This document shows positions 11,191 to 22,184 of a stretch of DNA of 64,000 nt, one piece after another. Position numbers and translations under genes: made by a program. How positions within the stretch are numbered: position 1 is the first letter of the stretch; each line of letters starts with the position of its first letter. The notes beneath the pieces are model-generated. The model saw only the letters and a list, made by a program, of their open reading frames with translations. It did no database searches and was not told where the DNA came from. This DNA is from Hydnum rufescens UP504. Lineage: Eukaryota > Basidiomycota > Agaricomycetes > Cantharellales > Hydnaceae. The stretch is taken from positions 22,559 to 86,558 of the forward strand of contig MU129127.1 in assembly GCA_014904985.1 (NCBI GenBank), in the 5' to 3' direction.

Positions 11191-11229
11191 ACTATTGAAG
11201 GCGTGCATAATCACTTTTACTTGAAAACT

Positions 11230-13973
11230 CATTGATATGAAATGAAGAAATTTTTGTATAACTATTTGTACCATTTAACACAGAGTCACAAGCACCATCA
11301 ATAACAGGTGCAAGGGGGCAGTGAGAGAGGATAGAAGATAGTGGGACCACCACTGGCATGAATTCCATTTGCCCACATCTGCTTATGAATTTGATAGAGT
11401 TTGAGAAAGCAAACTGGTGAGGGAGGGATTGGGCAGAACCAATGAACATATGCCAGGGTGGGCTGGCCTGGTCCTGAATGAAAGATGAGATGCAGCTCAC
11501 CAACATGGCAGTCTAAATAATTATTATGCAATGTGGCAACTTGACATATGATTCATTGCATACCTTTGAGAGTGAAAATATCACCAGTACCCCTTATGCG
11601 TACAAGAACTGGGTCAAAGAGATCACCTGATGTTGCAGAGGCAGGTTTGAAATGTATTGTAAAAGTCTCTGCTTTGTAAAATTCATTTGGTGGTGCAGGA
11701 GAGACACGGAAACTGGTCCAAATGTCAAGCTGAGTGAATGACATTGGGAATTCTTCATCTGGGGGAATCCCATGTTCAAATAGTTCTAGCCCTGAGTCAG
11801 CAGTGTTCTTGAAGTGCATGATTGCAGCTGATAATCCAGGGATAGAGTGTTTGGCCATAATGAGATCAATAGGGGTGCAACAATGGTGGGGGGTCTTTGC
11901 AATTTTAATGTGTGTTGAGCCATCTAAAAGCTGAGACTCTTCTGGTGCCTCATCAGGAACCTCATCCCAAGAATTGTTGCATCATCATAGGTATGATGAG
12001 AATGCATGGATATTCTCATGTCATGTGAGTCAATGGATCACCTGTTGCATATAATTCTTGCAGTTTGACTCATGCCAAGGGTCCTTACATGCATCAATGT
12101 GGATTGTCTTGGAAGTTTCAGTTGAATAGTTGTCAATGACACCAGTGTCCCTGATATTACTGAAGATGTGGATGGGACTGTGAGCTTTGGGGAATTTCAT
12201 GTGATTTATGACACCATTCTTGCCTCTGTGGGAGCCATTATGAATGTACACAAGCCTTGCAAGGTTGGAATCATGGAGGTGGGCTTGCATGGTGTGGAGG
12301 GTGGCATTGGAGTGCTGGGGCAGCTGTGCAAGGTAGATGAAATTGAGACAAGAGCATAATGCATGGATTACTGCTGGAGAGGCATTTTCAGAGCCCACAC
12401 TAGTACCCAAAATCAAGCACTGCACATCACAGTTCTCCTTGCCTGACCACTGTGAAATATGCAAAATTCCTTTGGGAAAACCACGAAAACCTGAGTGGTG
12501 TGGCTGAGCCTGGAAACGACAATCAAGCTCCATCTTGCCAACAGTGGTGGACAGCCACTTCAGATCATGATCACTGAATGCCTTATGGAGACCATGTAGT
12601 GCATCCTGACAGAGGACATGACCAATATTGATCCCAAGGTCCTTCCACCAAGGTTCTTCAGCACCACATAAGCCTCGCTGCATTGCATTCTGTGCAAAAT
12701 CCCAAGTATCACCATCAGGATTGTCCTGGCGAGCATCGATAATGTCTGCAAGTATTGTCAAGGAGGTTCTTGGGGGGCATGGATGTGGTGAATCAAGTTC
12801 TTGATAACTGGCAAGACAATTTGGACATTGATTATTTTGGAGAGCAGCAAGCATCCACTGCTCCTCCAGATCAGCAATATATGCAATAGGAATGGTAACA
12901 GTGAGTCGAGGGAAACCTTCAGCATCAATCATTTGCCTTGGAGTCCAGTCCTGGAGTGGGGCCACAATAATAGCCATACAGCAATGGAAGAGTTGCTTTT
13001 GCCAGAATTCCAGGCATTTTCAAGGCTGCTGTCTTTGAGTTGTATTTGGATAGGAAGTTGGTGTTTGGGAATTTTGAAACAGGGAAATATGCAAGAACCA
13101 TGTATGCATGATGCTTGGTCTGTCACGAACACTTGAGACTATGTTGCCAAGTGTCAAATATGCAGCATACATGACTTTATTGCCAAGAAATTTGTAAGGT
13201 GTGTCTTGTTGTTGCAAAGATGGCACCTGTCAAGGTAACACCTCTGGGCAGTGTATCCTATAGAATCCAATTAGAAGATTGTCTCCAATAATTAGACTTG
13301 ACATGCCTGCATCTCATTCCAAAGTAAACCTGTCACCATCTCATTATAAATACGAGTTGCTCCATCTGACTCAAAAACCTCCAGGGCTTCATATTGCATG
13401 GAATCCTTGAATGTTGGATTACCCAGTAAATATTTGACACATTCATGAATGTTACTGATAAAACAGGATTTGAGGTTCTTCAGGTGCCTCATCCATAATA
13501 ATTGTTTTGGAGGACCAGCCTGGACCATTTTTCATTGCTTTTTCAACATGCTTGTACATCTCCTTTGCAGTTGTGAATGATAGTGAGCACCTGCTTTGAA
13601 TCTAAGAGTATCTGCCCATCAGCTTGATGCACCTGACACACATTGTGCACTTATCAATTTGAGATTTAAAAACTTATCAATTTCAGCAGCAGAAAGCTTT
13701 GAGAGTGTCAACCATGCCACAAGGTCATACTCTTCCTCACTGGCCCATGGATGAAATGGGAAGTCAGGATCTTCATTTTTCTGGATATCATCCCAGCATG
13801 TACCCTCTTTGGGTCCTTTCTGTGCTGCACCAGGGACAGTGTAGATGATGTAGTTGTTTTGTGGAGTAATTGGGACAGTGTGTGGGAGATGGAGACATGG
13901 TGAACTGGTGTGGAGTTTTGGGGATAACACTATCTGTGGCTGCATTTACATCTGTGTCAATCTCATGGTGCAA
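11230..13973 (-). CDS. Plavaka-type transposase, decayed or multi-exon
   Basis: The minus-strand frames line up with the Plavaka transposase family of basidiomycetes (CACTA-like DNA transposons). The N-terminal piece at 13619-13945 has FHPWASEEEYDLVAWLTLSKL followed by an EIDKFL helix. Frames at 13292-13528 and 13020-13226 follow. The largest frame (12030-12977, 315 codons) has CPNCLASYQEL and PRTSLTIL, then the DALHGLHKAFSDHDLKWL block (family form PDxLHQLHKGxFKDHLxxW), GFPKGILHISQWSGKE, FPKAHSPIHIF and DNYSTETSKTIHID. The C-terminal frames (11553-11858 and 11298-11531) end with the family's LAYVHWF segment. Open frames are interrupted by short gaps that could be introns, so I cannot tell an intact gene from a pseudogene. 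The histidine- and aspartate-rich catalytic blocks look preserved. Confidence 0.75.
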
Positions 13974-14039
13974 GTTTTCAACTCCACCATTTATGAGATC
14001 CTGTATGTCTGTATTGACACCAGTACCTTCATGCTCAAG

Positions 14040-14200
14040 TATGGTTGCTGCAGTTCAGTTTTGGTTTGGTTTTGACCAATTTGGACAAAACCATAACCTA
14101 ACTGGGTTCCAAAATCTCACGTAAATGCAAAACCATAACCAGACCCCAGGTTCGGTTCTGGTGTGGTTCAGTTTACGTTTAAACCAGAACCCCATGTAAG
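14040..14200. repeat. Dispersed GGTTTAAACC/AACCTGAACC repeat, copy 1
   Basis: This imperfectly palindromic repeat (about 150-190 bp) is built from variants of GGTTTGG, CCAGACC and GTTTAAACC. Related copies lie at 21825, 24585, 25193 and twice near 40.3-40.9 kb. It lies between the Plavaka and hAT genes. Confidence 0.65.
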
Positions 14201-14275
14201 AATGAGCCACAAATTTTTAGTAACTAATGGGCACTAATACAGACTCCTGAACCTCCACACTCTATGCACATCTCA

Positions 14276-17200
14276 TTAATAACCTTCCTTTGCCTCCATT
14301 TTTTGGTTACAGATCTTTTGGAGGTGGGCTTTTGCCAACTGTATTTGACCAAAATGTTCTGAAGTCAGCCGTGTGCATAAATAGGAGTCAGTGTCTTTGC
14401 TAGAAGAGAACATCTGTTCACAAGGAACAGACAAGGCTTGAATGGCCAAGTAGTCCTGTGCCATGGATGCAAGAACTGGATATTGGGCTGCATGATCCTA
14501 ATCACATGCCAAGTATTAATGAGGTCCTAACAGAAGACCAAGGATTGAGTGGAACTTACACTCCACCATTTCAACATGTTAAAACTTGCTTTGGGTGCAA
14601 GGGGATCTGCAATATAGCCATCCAATTCTTTGCGAGCCATAGATTCTGAGGCTTCTTTCAACCTTCACACCATTACTGCGTGGATTTGCCAGGCATTTCC
14701 ATAGCCTGAAGCATATGTGTTGGGAACTTCGGTGGTAGGAGTTGCAGCAGTCAGGTGAGCTCACTTCATATCATACTGTGACTTGTACTTGTCAAACTGA
14801 CAACAAGGGGGGTTATTCTACGGGCACATGTGATGGATATGGAAAGAACCCACCTTGATTCAAAATTTATCAAGGGCTTGCTCCACCCATGTATCTTCCC
14901 ATTCCTCCCTGATGTATAGGTCCTTCACATGAGGGTCAAGCACTAGAGCAGATGCATCAGTATACAAATGTCACGATGTCTATATAAACATACATGAACT
15001 TGCAACCACTGCAAGTGATCAGTCTGACAGCTTATAATACTTAGTCATAAGCTCCATTCCTGCAATGATTGCAGGTTTGAGAGTTGAGAACTGGGGCTGC
15101 TGGCCCATGGCTTCCCACTGTGAAATAAAATTCTCAAAGGTGACAAGCAACCACCACATGGTGGGCTCGCTTTTGCCTGAGAATTGTTGCTGAACTAAAT
15201 CAGCCTCCTGGATGAAGGCAAGAAGCATTACTTGATGGTACTTTACCCTACAAGATGACTCATACTTGAAGAATCTCAATAATTAAACTAGTCAGAGCCC
15301 ATTCGGTCTCACTAAGAGCATATTGAGCATATTTGGGTGTTCCTTTCTCAGGAATGTGAACCCCTTCTTCTCTGTTGGCATAACAGGTGAATCGGATAAT
15401 TGCCTAGTGTGCTCATGTTCACTTAGTTCCTGTATTAGCTTGAAGCCCATGGTAATGGATGCTTGCCTTTTTTTGTTCCACAATTCGCTTCAGGGCATTT
15501 AGCCAGGACCCCCAGTGCATGACTACATATGTGATTAGTTCAAGTTCCTTGATCCCGACATCATGGCAACACTGGTGGAGAAAGTTCTTGGCCAGAGGAG
15601 AGCGGCAGACCTCATGATTGGAAACTTGGGAATTAATATGAGTCCAACAACTACAATAATTCACATACCTTTATGATAAATGCACGGATTTTGAACAGCA
15701 AGCTTCCTGTGGGAAATGGATTCACAGCATCCACTTCATCCATGCCATCAATCAAATTAATGATGTCATCCTCATCTTCTTCAGGGTTACCAACATCAGC
15801 ATTGAATGAGGCATTAGAGATCGCAGTTGAAAGTCCCTTGATGAATGCCCCTTGTGCAAGGTTGACTGTATGTGACATACAGCTGCAACAAATAATCATT
15901 AGACAAGGAAGTAATGAGTCTAAATACCATGTACTGGTCTCTGTTCTTGAGTGCTTCCCAATCATGAACACTGCTCAGGACAAGGAGTTCTTCCAACTCA
16001 TTGCTGCATCATTCACACTCACATTATCTGAGGTGATATGGCTGAGCTATGAGGTGTCAAAAACTTGTTAGTACTATACACCCTAAAAGGCAACTCTGTT
16101 CTGATACCTTTTCAGGTGTTATTATGGATTTCATTAAGTTGAAGAGATGTGCTGCCATATTGGCACCCGAGTGGGAACCAGGGAGTTCTGAAAATGAAAT
16201 GAGCTCAGATTTAAGCTCCCAATTATCAGTAATGAAATGGGCAGTGACAGCGATATATGCCTTCATAGTTGATGAAGTCCACCCATCAAATGTAAGGGAT
16301 ACCTTCCCAGGAGTAGACTGTACAAGACTTAGAGCCAAGGCAGAACTGGTGGTATAAAAAGTCCATACCTTAATCTGTTCCTCAAGGGATTCTTCAATTT
16401 TTCCTGCACAGGCCATAATTGACATCATGATTTTTGTTTGTTTTGGGATATCCTTCTTGCTCACCTTTGTGGTACCTTGCTTCATCTGGTACATCAGCAT
16501 CTCATGGAAAGAGGGCGACTCTGTAATGTGTAGAGCCTTGGACAAGGTTACTGTTACCAAACACATGCAATACCATTCGAGCGACTTACCTGATCTGTTT
16601 CGAGAATAAAATTCTCAATAAGTTGGCATAGTGTGTCTGCATTCCATTGGTCCTGCCACTGCATGAGGGTGCCAAACTGTGTGATCTGAGGCTGCATCAC
16701 ACTATAGATACATTCATAAGGTGAATAATCAAAGCAGAATGGAAATAACTGACTTGTCTGTTTCCTTGCAGTCTTTGGCATTACTTGGAATGGCTCGGTC
16801 ATTCATAATGATTTTGAGGCTCTCACAATGCAATCTGCATGCTTCCCAATGCTGTCCCCCATGTGCCGCAATATGGTTTCTCAGAGTTGACACCCCTGTT
16901 TTTGCAGCAAAGTAACACTTGAGCCTCATGCTTTTTGAACCTTCCTTCTTCAACTCACTACTAGGGTGAGTATTTTATGAAACAAAATATGTCTGCTACT
17001 CACATACACACGAGGCATGCCTGCATGAGCTCGTCTACTTGTTTGTTGAGATTTTTGTGCACCTCAGGTTTTCCAAACACACCATCAAGATCACGAGTAG
17101 CATCAGTTCTCTTTGGATGGTTCGCAAGGATCAATGCAGTTGATGCCTTATCTGCAGCAGAAAATTCTGCTGCCTCATCATCCTGGGTATGTGAGCCATT

Positions 17201-17935
17201 GTCAGCATCCGAATTACTATCATTGATATGCTGCTTCTTGGTGGCTTGTTGACCACCATGGGACTTGTCAGACAGGGTCTTGGTGTCACTACTAGATTTG
17301 GAAGGACCAGTGGCCTTCCTCTTCCCATATTGCAAAGCCTGAGAGATTTCCACATGCTTTCCAGTGGCCATGGTTATGGTGAGCATCTTTCTGTTGTTTG
17401 ACATATTTAACATACTAACCTTCACTTGGGTTCGTTGAACTGGATGTGAACCTGATACCTTTTCCTTCGCATTACAATTTCTGCATGGAATGATGGCCTC
17501 CCCAGCCCCAAGAGTCTTCAAGTTGTTTGGGTTGATGCTGAATGCAGCAAAGGCAGTGTGGACCCCAGTGGGCTTTTTCATTGCAGACACTCAGCATATA
17601 TTTTTACAGGATAGAATATTCTTGGGTGCAGATTTTTTGATTGGGTGCTTAGGCCAGTTGCCTACAGAGGTATGCAGCTCTGCATCAGAATCCTCATCGC
17701 CGGAATTGTATGAGAGCATTCCGTGATTTGGTTTGTTCCCCAGATTTTGAGGAAAAGCATCAGCTGCAAGATGAGCCTTAGCAGCTAGTGTATCAGGGCT
17801 GACGTCCAATTCTAAGAGGGAAGTGTCTTTGAAATTACCATAATGGTCCACAGCAGGCTGGTCAGGGTCCATGTGAGGGCCCTCGTTATCAGACATGTTG
17901 GGTAGGAGAGAATTTTTCCCAGGCAAGGATTTCAA
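14276..17935 (-). CDS. hAT-family transposase with BED-type zinc finger, multi-exon
   Basis: Consecutive minus frames form a hAT transposase. The N-terminus (17000-17935) is low-complexity, acidic and serine-rich. A BED-like finger follows at 16729-16953 (KCYFAAKTGVSTLRNHIAAHG then HWEAC); the second cysteine of the pair is not visible, so the finger may be damaged or spliced differently. The RNase-H-like core at 16057-16566 contains VSLTFDGWTSSTMKAYIAVTAHFI, where the DGWTS aspartate is the first catalytic residue, and then ELISFSELPGSHSGANMAAHL. Frames at 15651-15971, 15292-15664 and 15019-15279 give the insertion domain. The C-terminal dimerisation signature DYLAIQALSVPCEQMFSSSKD with TRLT (family SVxxERxFSxxxxxxxxxRxxL) is at 14276-14464. 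No in-frame stop disrupts these blocks, so the gene may be fairly recent. hAT elements cut and paste DNA and make 8 bp target duplications; I did not find its termini. Confidence 0.75.
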
Positions 17936-17939
17936 TTAT

Positions 17940-18635
17940 CAGAGCCTTCGGCTAGGAACAAATCTTGTAACACATTCGGAGCCTCAATTACTAGTCACTG
18001 GCCATGCCTTTGTGTGCGATCAAGTAATTGCCCCTTCACTCACTCTCATTCGCTCTGAGGGTATCCCACCTGCCCTTGCATCTATGGCCGATGTCCTCTC
18101 AGTTTCGTTGTTGATCCCATGTTCTATCATTGTGATATCACCATGCATCATGCTGCGGAATGTGATGCTCATAACAGCTCCATTACACAATGTTTGCTGT
18201 GAACCCTAGCCAAACCTCCAAGACCTTCAATAAAGCAGCTCTTCGTAAAATTTTCGATGTCATTGCTCATCGTGGTGAAGTCCTCTTGGAGATTGCAAAG
18301 TATGATGTTGAGGTGCAATGTTGTTCTCCAGCTACCATCCTCATAGCTATACACTGGTTTTATAGGCTCTCAATGTGTCAGTGCCAGAGACTTACTGGCT
18401 CTTCAATTGCTCACAAACATTCTCAACTATCTCAAGAAAGGGGATATTGATATCCAGGTGCTATTCTTTCTGAGTCTGTTTTGTTCTCTTCAGCTAATGC
18501 TTTGTTGCAGCTTAAGAAGACCTTTTTCGTTGATCAGGTTAAAGAAACGCTTCAAGAAATTGTCCACAATTGTATTACAGCTGCTCACCAGAAGCAAGGA
18601 TGATGATGATGATGAATATCTTGATATTTAGCCTG
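17940..18635 (+). pseudogene. Fatty acid synthase beta subunit fragment (malonyl/palmitoyl transferase region)
   Basis: Plus-strand pieces match fungal FAS1 around the malonyl/palmitoyl transferase active-site domain. ALASMADVLSVS corresponds to the family's EYSALASxADVLxxxxL. A VDPMFY..TMHHAAECDAHN stretch in another frame corresponds to VDVVFYRGxTMQxAVxRD. AVNPSQTSKTFNKAALRKIFD then continues into RGEVLLEIAKYDVE (family RGxxLLEIVNYNVEGQQYVCAG). Further on, a NYLKKGDIDIQ motif follows in a third frame. The nucleophilic GHSLGE serine block is degraded, and the frame shifts several times, so no enzyme can be made. It abuts the 5' end of the divergently oriented hAT gene. This looks like a captured or displaced host gene piece. 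Confidence 0.7.
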
Positions 18636-18779
18636 CACTCCCAAGGGGTGCCAAGGGCAGGGGACCGAAGGTCCAGGGGGTATTGTACATAGACTGAAGA
18701 GGAAATAAAAATAGAGAAGACATCCATGACCACAGGCCTCCAGACCCTTTGACCTGAGATACCACACCCAATACCAAAT

Positions 18780-19509
18780 GGAGTCCTCAGTTACATGGTG
18801 TCTGCTTCACACTTTCATTGATGGGATTGTAACTGAGATTGGAAGCAGCCTTTGTCGGCAGGTTGTCTTGTATCATAGGGAATTGTTATTCGGATGACTT
18901 TTTCTCATACACTCCACTGAGGTCAATGAACTTAGAAGTGTGCTCAGATCCCACATCGGTTCCAAAGAGATCAGTGATGTTAATTACACCTTCTGAGTCC
19001 AGGAGTAGGGGTCTCCAGTCGTCATACAGGGAGCAGCCTAGGAGGATGTGGGTTCATGTTTCGAGGCGTTCCCCACAGCAGCATGTCTTGTTTTCATCTG
19101 GTACAAAATGTCTATAGTATTGGCCTATGAAGGCATGTCCCGTACGGCATTGGACTAGTTGGCTGAATGATTTTTGCGAGAGTGATGTGAATGGTTTGCT
19201 AAGATGCAGAAGTGGGGGGTTGACGTTGCACATAGAATACTCTGTGGGCCGGTTTTGTGAGGGATCATTTGCCCATCGTAGTTGCCAGTCTTTGAGCAGG
19301 TGTTGGTTGTTCAAATTGCTGACATACACATTAGATGCTGAGTATGGGTATATGGAGGGGAGGAGTGATCTGCTTTTTGCTAGGGTGTTGGCTTTCTCAT
19401 TGCCCCTGATCTTGTGGTGACCCAGGACCCATTTCAACTCAATTTTGCACACTGGGCAATGGCCATCCCCAGTCTCTGAGGGGCTAGTGAGAGAGGCATT
19501 AGCTCTCAT
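18780..19509 (-). pseudogene. LINE (Tad/I-like) 3' end: RNase H and C-terminal domain
   Basis: The 151-codon minus frame (19054-19509) contains the end of an RNase H domain, IELKWVLGHHKIRGNEKANTLAK (family WVPGHxxIxGNExADxLAK). A linker follows, and then SFSQLVQCRTGHAFIGQYYRHF with CCCGERLET, the C-terminal cysteine cluster of fungal non-LTR retrotransposons. Downstream, in a shifted frame, THILLGCSLYDDWRPLL and SKFIDLSGVYEKK continue the usual HxLxxCPxY...R end. The reverse transcriptase is not present, so this is a 5'-truncated, decayed copy. Confidence 0.75.
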
Positions 19510-19886
19510 ATGCCAGCCTGCGGGACACGAGTTGACGTACCTTGATAGATGACATGATTGTCACCATCGTCATCATGATAGTCAAGTTCAGATCGTGGGC
19601 TACCTATCAATTGGGATAAAGGCACAGCAGTTTCTGATGAGTCTGTGCCAAAGGAAGAGGGCAGAGACTGAGTAGCAAAGGAAAGAGATGAATTCAGGGA
19701 TATCTCATGGATATATGTGCATTTTGATCCTCTGCTGCAAGATCCTTCACAGAAATATGGGCAGAGCTTTGCTGTCAACCAGACACCAACTGTAAGCATA
19801 CACCTATAGGGTGATAAGAGTTGGGGCCTAGATTGGGTAGATGCACTGCGATGTAATGGGTTCATTGTTGTCTGACATGGCCTCAC
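19506..19886 (-). CDS. Hypothetical protein with one CCCH zinc finger
   Basis: This is a 126-codon frame. CPYFCEGSCSRGSKCTYIH gives the exact C-x7-C-x5-C-x3-H spacing of a CCCH zinc finger, which in other proteins usually binds RNA. The remainder is serine-rich with an acidic DYHDDDGDN patch. It overlaps the LINE fragment start by a few bases and lies on the same strand. It could be a separate gene fragment or a decayed domain. The minus frame upstream at 19899-20084 (KLKIEVTKDLILEGRL) may belong to it. Function is unknown. Confidence 0.4.
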   Translation of the reverse strand: MRPCQTTMNPLHRSASTQSRPQLLSPYRCMLTVGVWLTAKLCPYFCEGSCSRGSKCTYIHEISLNSSLSFATQSLPSSFGTDSSETAVPLSQLIGSPRSELDYHDDDGDNHVIYQGTSTRVPQAGI

Positions 19887-20459
19887 TTCCGCCCATTGTC
19901 AATGCACTAACACCAGCAGGGGATGGGTGTCTAAATAAGCAGGTGCCTCCATGTTTGCACTCCCCAGCCAAGTACAACTTGCAGTCAGTCGACCCTCCAG
20001 AATGAGATCCTTGGTAACCTCAATCTTGAGTTTGTATCCACCCCGTAGAAGGGAGAAGAACTGTCCCTCAACAAGTAGTCTCATAACCAGACCCTGTTAC
20101 AAGAGGTGTCCGGTTTAGGTTGTCCTCAGTCCTGGTCTTCACGTTGTGTCAATGAGCTCAGATCATTACTCAGTACAGGTTATTCCAGTGCTCTCAGCAA
20201 GCACACCACTCTCATCTGGTGCCACCTCCAGAGGTGGTGGTGGTGGTGGTCCATCCAATAGCCCCCAAGCAGACGCAGCTGTCCCAGCTCAGCCACCCTC
20301 AATGTCCCAACCCAAGTCACTCAAAGACATGTTTGCACCTAGGGAAGAAGGTGCGTGCTCAACCCTCCATTTTCAACTATTTATGTTGCATGCAGCCCTC
20401 AACTCATGTTCTTCCACAAAGCTGGATGTTCATTATTCAGGAACCCCACTGTGAGTGGT

Positions 20460-21750
20460 GTTGAAATTGGGCTCAACCTAGAGGAAGAGGAAGATGTTTA
20501 CCCAATAGCAACTACAACTATCAACCAGACTTCAGTGGCGGCGGCGGCGGCAGCAGTAGCACCAATCACGGCAGCCCCTGCCCCTGTATTCCGCAATGAA
20601 GCAGTACTATTTGACTGTTCGAGCCCTATGTTTTTCCCGATTCTGCCCTCAGATCGTAACACGAGTTTGTGAGATGCCAAGTTGAATTGTACATGTGCTA
20701 TCTCGATGTGGATCTACACAAAGGAGTGCATACTGTGAACAAGGAGAAATCCAATGTCCAGGCACTCCAAGATAAGCTGGATGCCATCAACTGCAAGCAT
20801 GGTGATGCCTACACCAATGGGATTCAACCTGTCTTCAAGCCTCTTAAGGCTTGCCATTTTGATCCTCTTGGAACTGGGTTCAACAGGATGCCCTCATCAT
20901 GTGGTGCGATATTTTGCATGGCTGTATCTCTACTGTTGATCGCAGGATCACTGATGAGTCTCTCTTGGAGTACATGCAGTACTATGTTGACTGTTGCAAT
21001 CCTGGTTGTGGAGAAACATACTGGCTGGGCAAAGAATTCGGCCAACAACTCATTAACAACTGCCAGGAGGTGCTTGGAGAGCCTCCATTATACAAAGATG
21101 GTGTGTGCAATTTATTGTTATGGGTGAATAAAACTAACACTGCATGTGGTTTCAGTGATGTTCCCTATCGCTCCTCACATGGAAGTGACACCTGCAGGTG
21201 ATATCATCTACATGGAGGTCATTTGTGAGAACATTCGTAAACTGGAAGCATATGTCGAGGAGATAGTGAGAGCTTCCCATTGGACTCGATCTTCCTTGCA
21301 GTTCCTTGGACCTCAAATATCTACACCTCCTACCACCCTACCTGAGGACTAAATTCCACTCCTTCACCTCAAGTGCAAAGCTGGTACAAACTTGGAGTAC
21401 TCTAGCAAATTGATCAGTGTATATTTCAACGTTCTCAATAAAATTGCTACATCCAGCATGACCTTCAAGGACAAGAATGTGCTGCTAACCAGAGTTGGGA
21501 AAGGTTTGATCAGTGTCAAGGTCATCAAAAGTGTGCTTTCTTGTGGTGCTCATGTTGTCATCACAACTTTGAGGCATCATAGCCATGGAATATTATTAGG
21601 GCATCTTCCAGGTGTTCAGAAGTCAAGGATCTGCCCTTACTGTGACCCGGTGAATTACTAATACATGCAATACTACCTTAATTGTTGTGATCCTGGTCAC
21701 AGAGAAATGTACCAGCTAGGCAAAGAATTCAGCCAGTAACTTATTAATAA
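20460..21750 (+). pseudogene. Fatty acid synthase alpha subunit fragment (linker to ketoreductase region)
   Basis: Pieces in several plus frames follow the order of fungal FAS2 after the acyl carrier protein. First comes an alanine-rich linker (VAAAAAAVAPITAAPAP), then LYMCYLDVDLHKG with LQDKLDAINCKHGDAYTNGIQPVFKPLKACHFD (20669-20890). Next are DESLLEYMQYYVDCC and LGKEFGQQLINNC (20899-21065), GDIIYMEVICENIRKLEAYVEEI (about 21200-21265), and EYSSKLISVYFNVL with FKDKNVLLTRVGKG (21392-21500). The last corresponds to the ketoreductase nucleotide-binding GVGKGSIG with the second glycine region altered. At 21655-21740 a second, decayed copy of the EYMQYY...GKEF segment follows. Frame changes and stops exclude a functional product. 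The ORF at 20146-20454 may be more of the same locus but is not recognisable. Confidence 0.75.
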
Positions 21751-21824
21751 GGCTCTCAGCCATTGACACAGATGAGAATTTTGAGCTCATGAGATAAGCC
21801 AATAAGATTCCCCCTATTACTTGA

Positions 21825-21995
21825 GGTTCAGGTTTAAACTGGGTTCCAGACTGGTTTCCTGATTAAGGAAGGAGGCAAAACCTAAACCTGACTGTGGGAA
21901 AACCACATGGAACCAGACCCCAATGGAACTGGACCTAGGTCCAGTTTAGGTTTAAACCCAGGTTCCATCGGTTTAAACCTGAACCATGGCATCCA
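21825..21995. repeat. Dispersed GGTTTAAACC repeat, copy 2
   Basis: GGTTTAAACTGGG...AACCTAAACCTG...GGTTTAAACC, same family as 14040-14200. It sits between the FAS2 fragment and the large inverted repeat. Confidence 0.65.
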
Positions 21996-22184
21996 TATGC
22001 TCAAGCTCTTGTAGGCATGCCTGTCTACAAGGAGGAGTCTGGGCAATATGGCTTGCAAAGCCATGAGCTGAGCTCAGAAGATGGTGACAGTAACCACAGT
22101 GGTGCATTAAGTCAGAGCTGGGAAAAAGTAATGCTGTGATAGTGGGTATGGTGTAGAGTCATTGAGTCAATTTTCAGTGGTAAA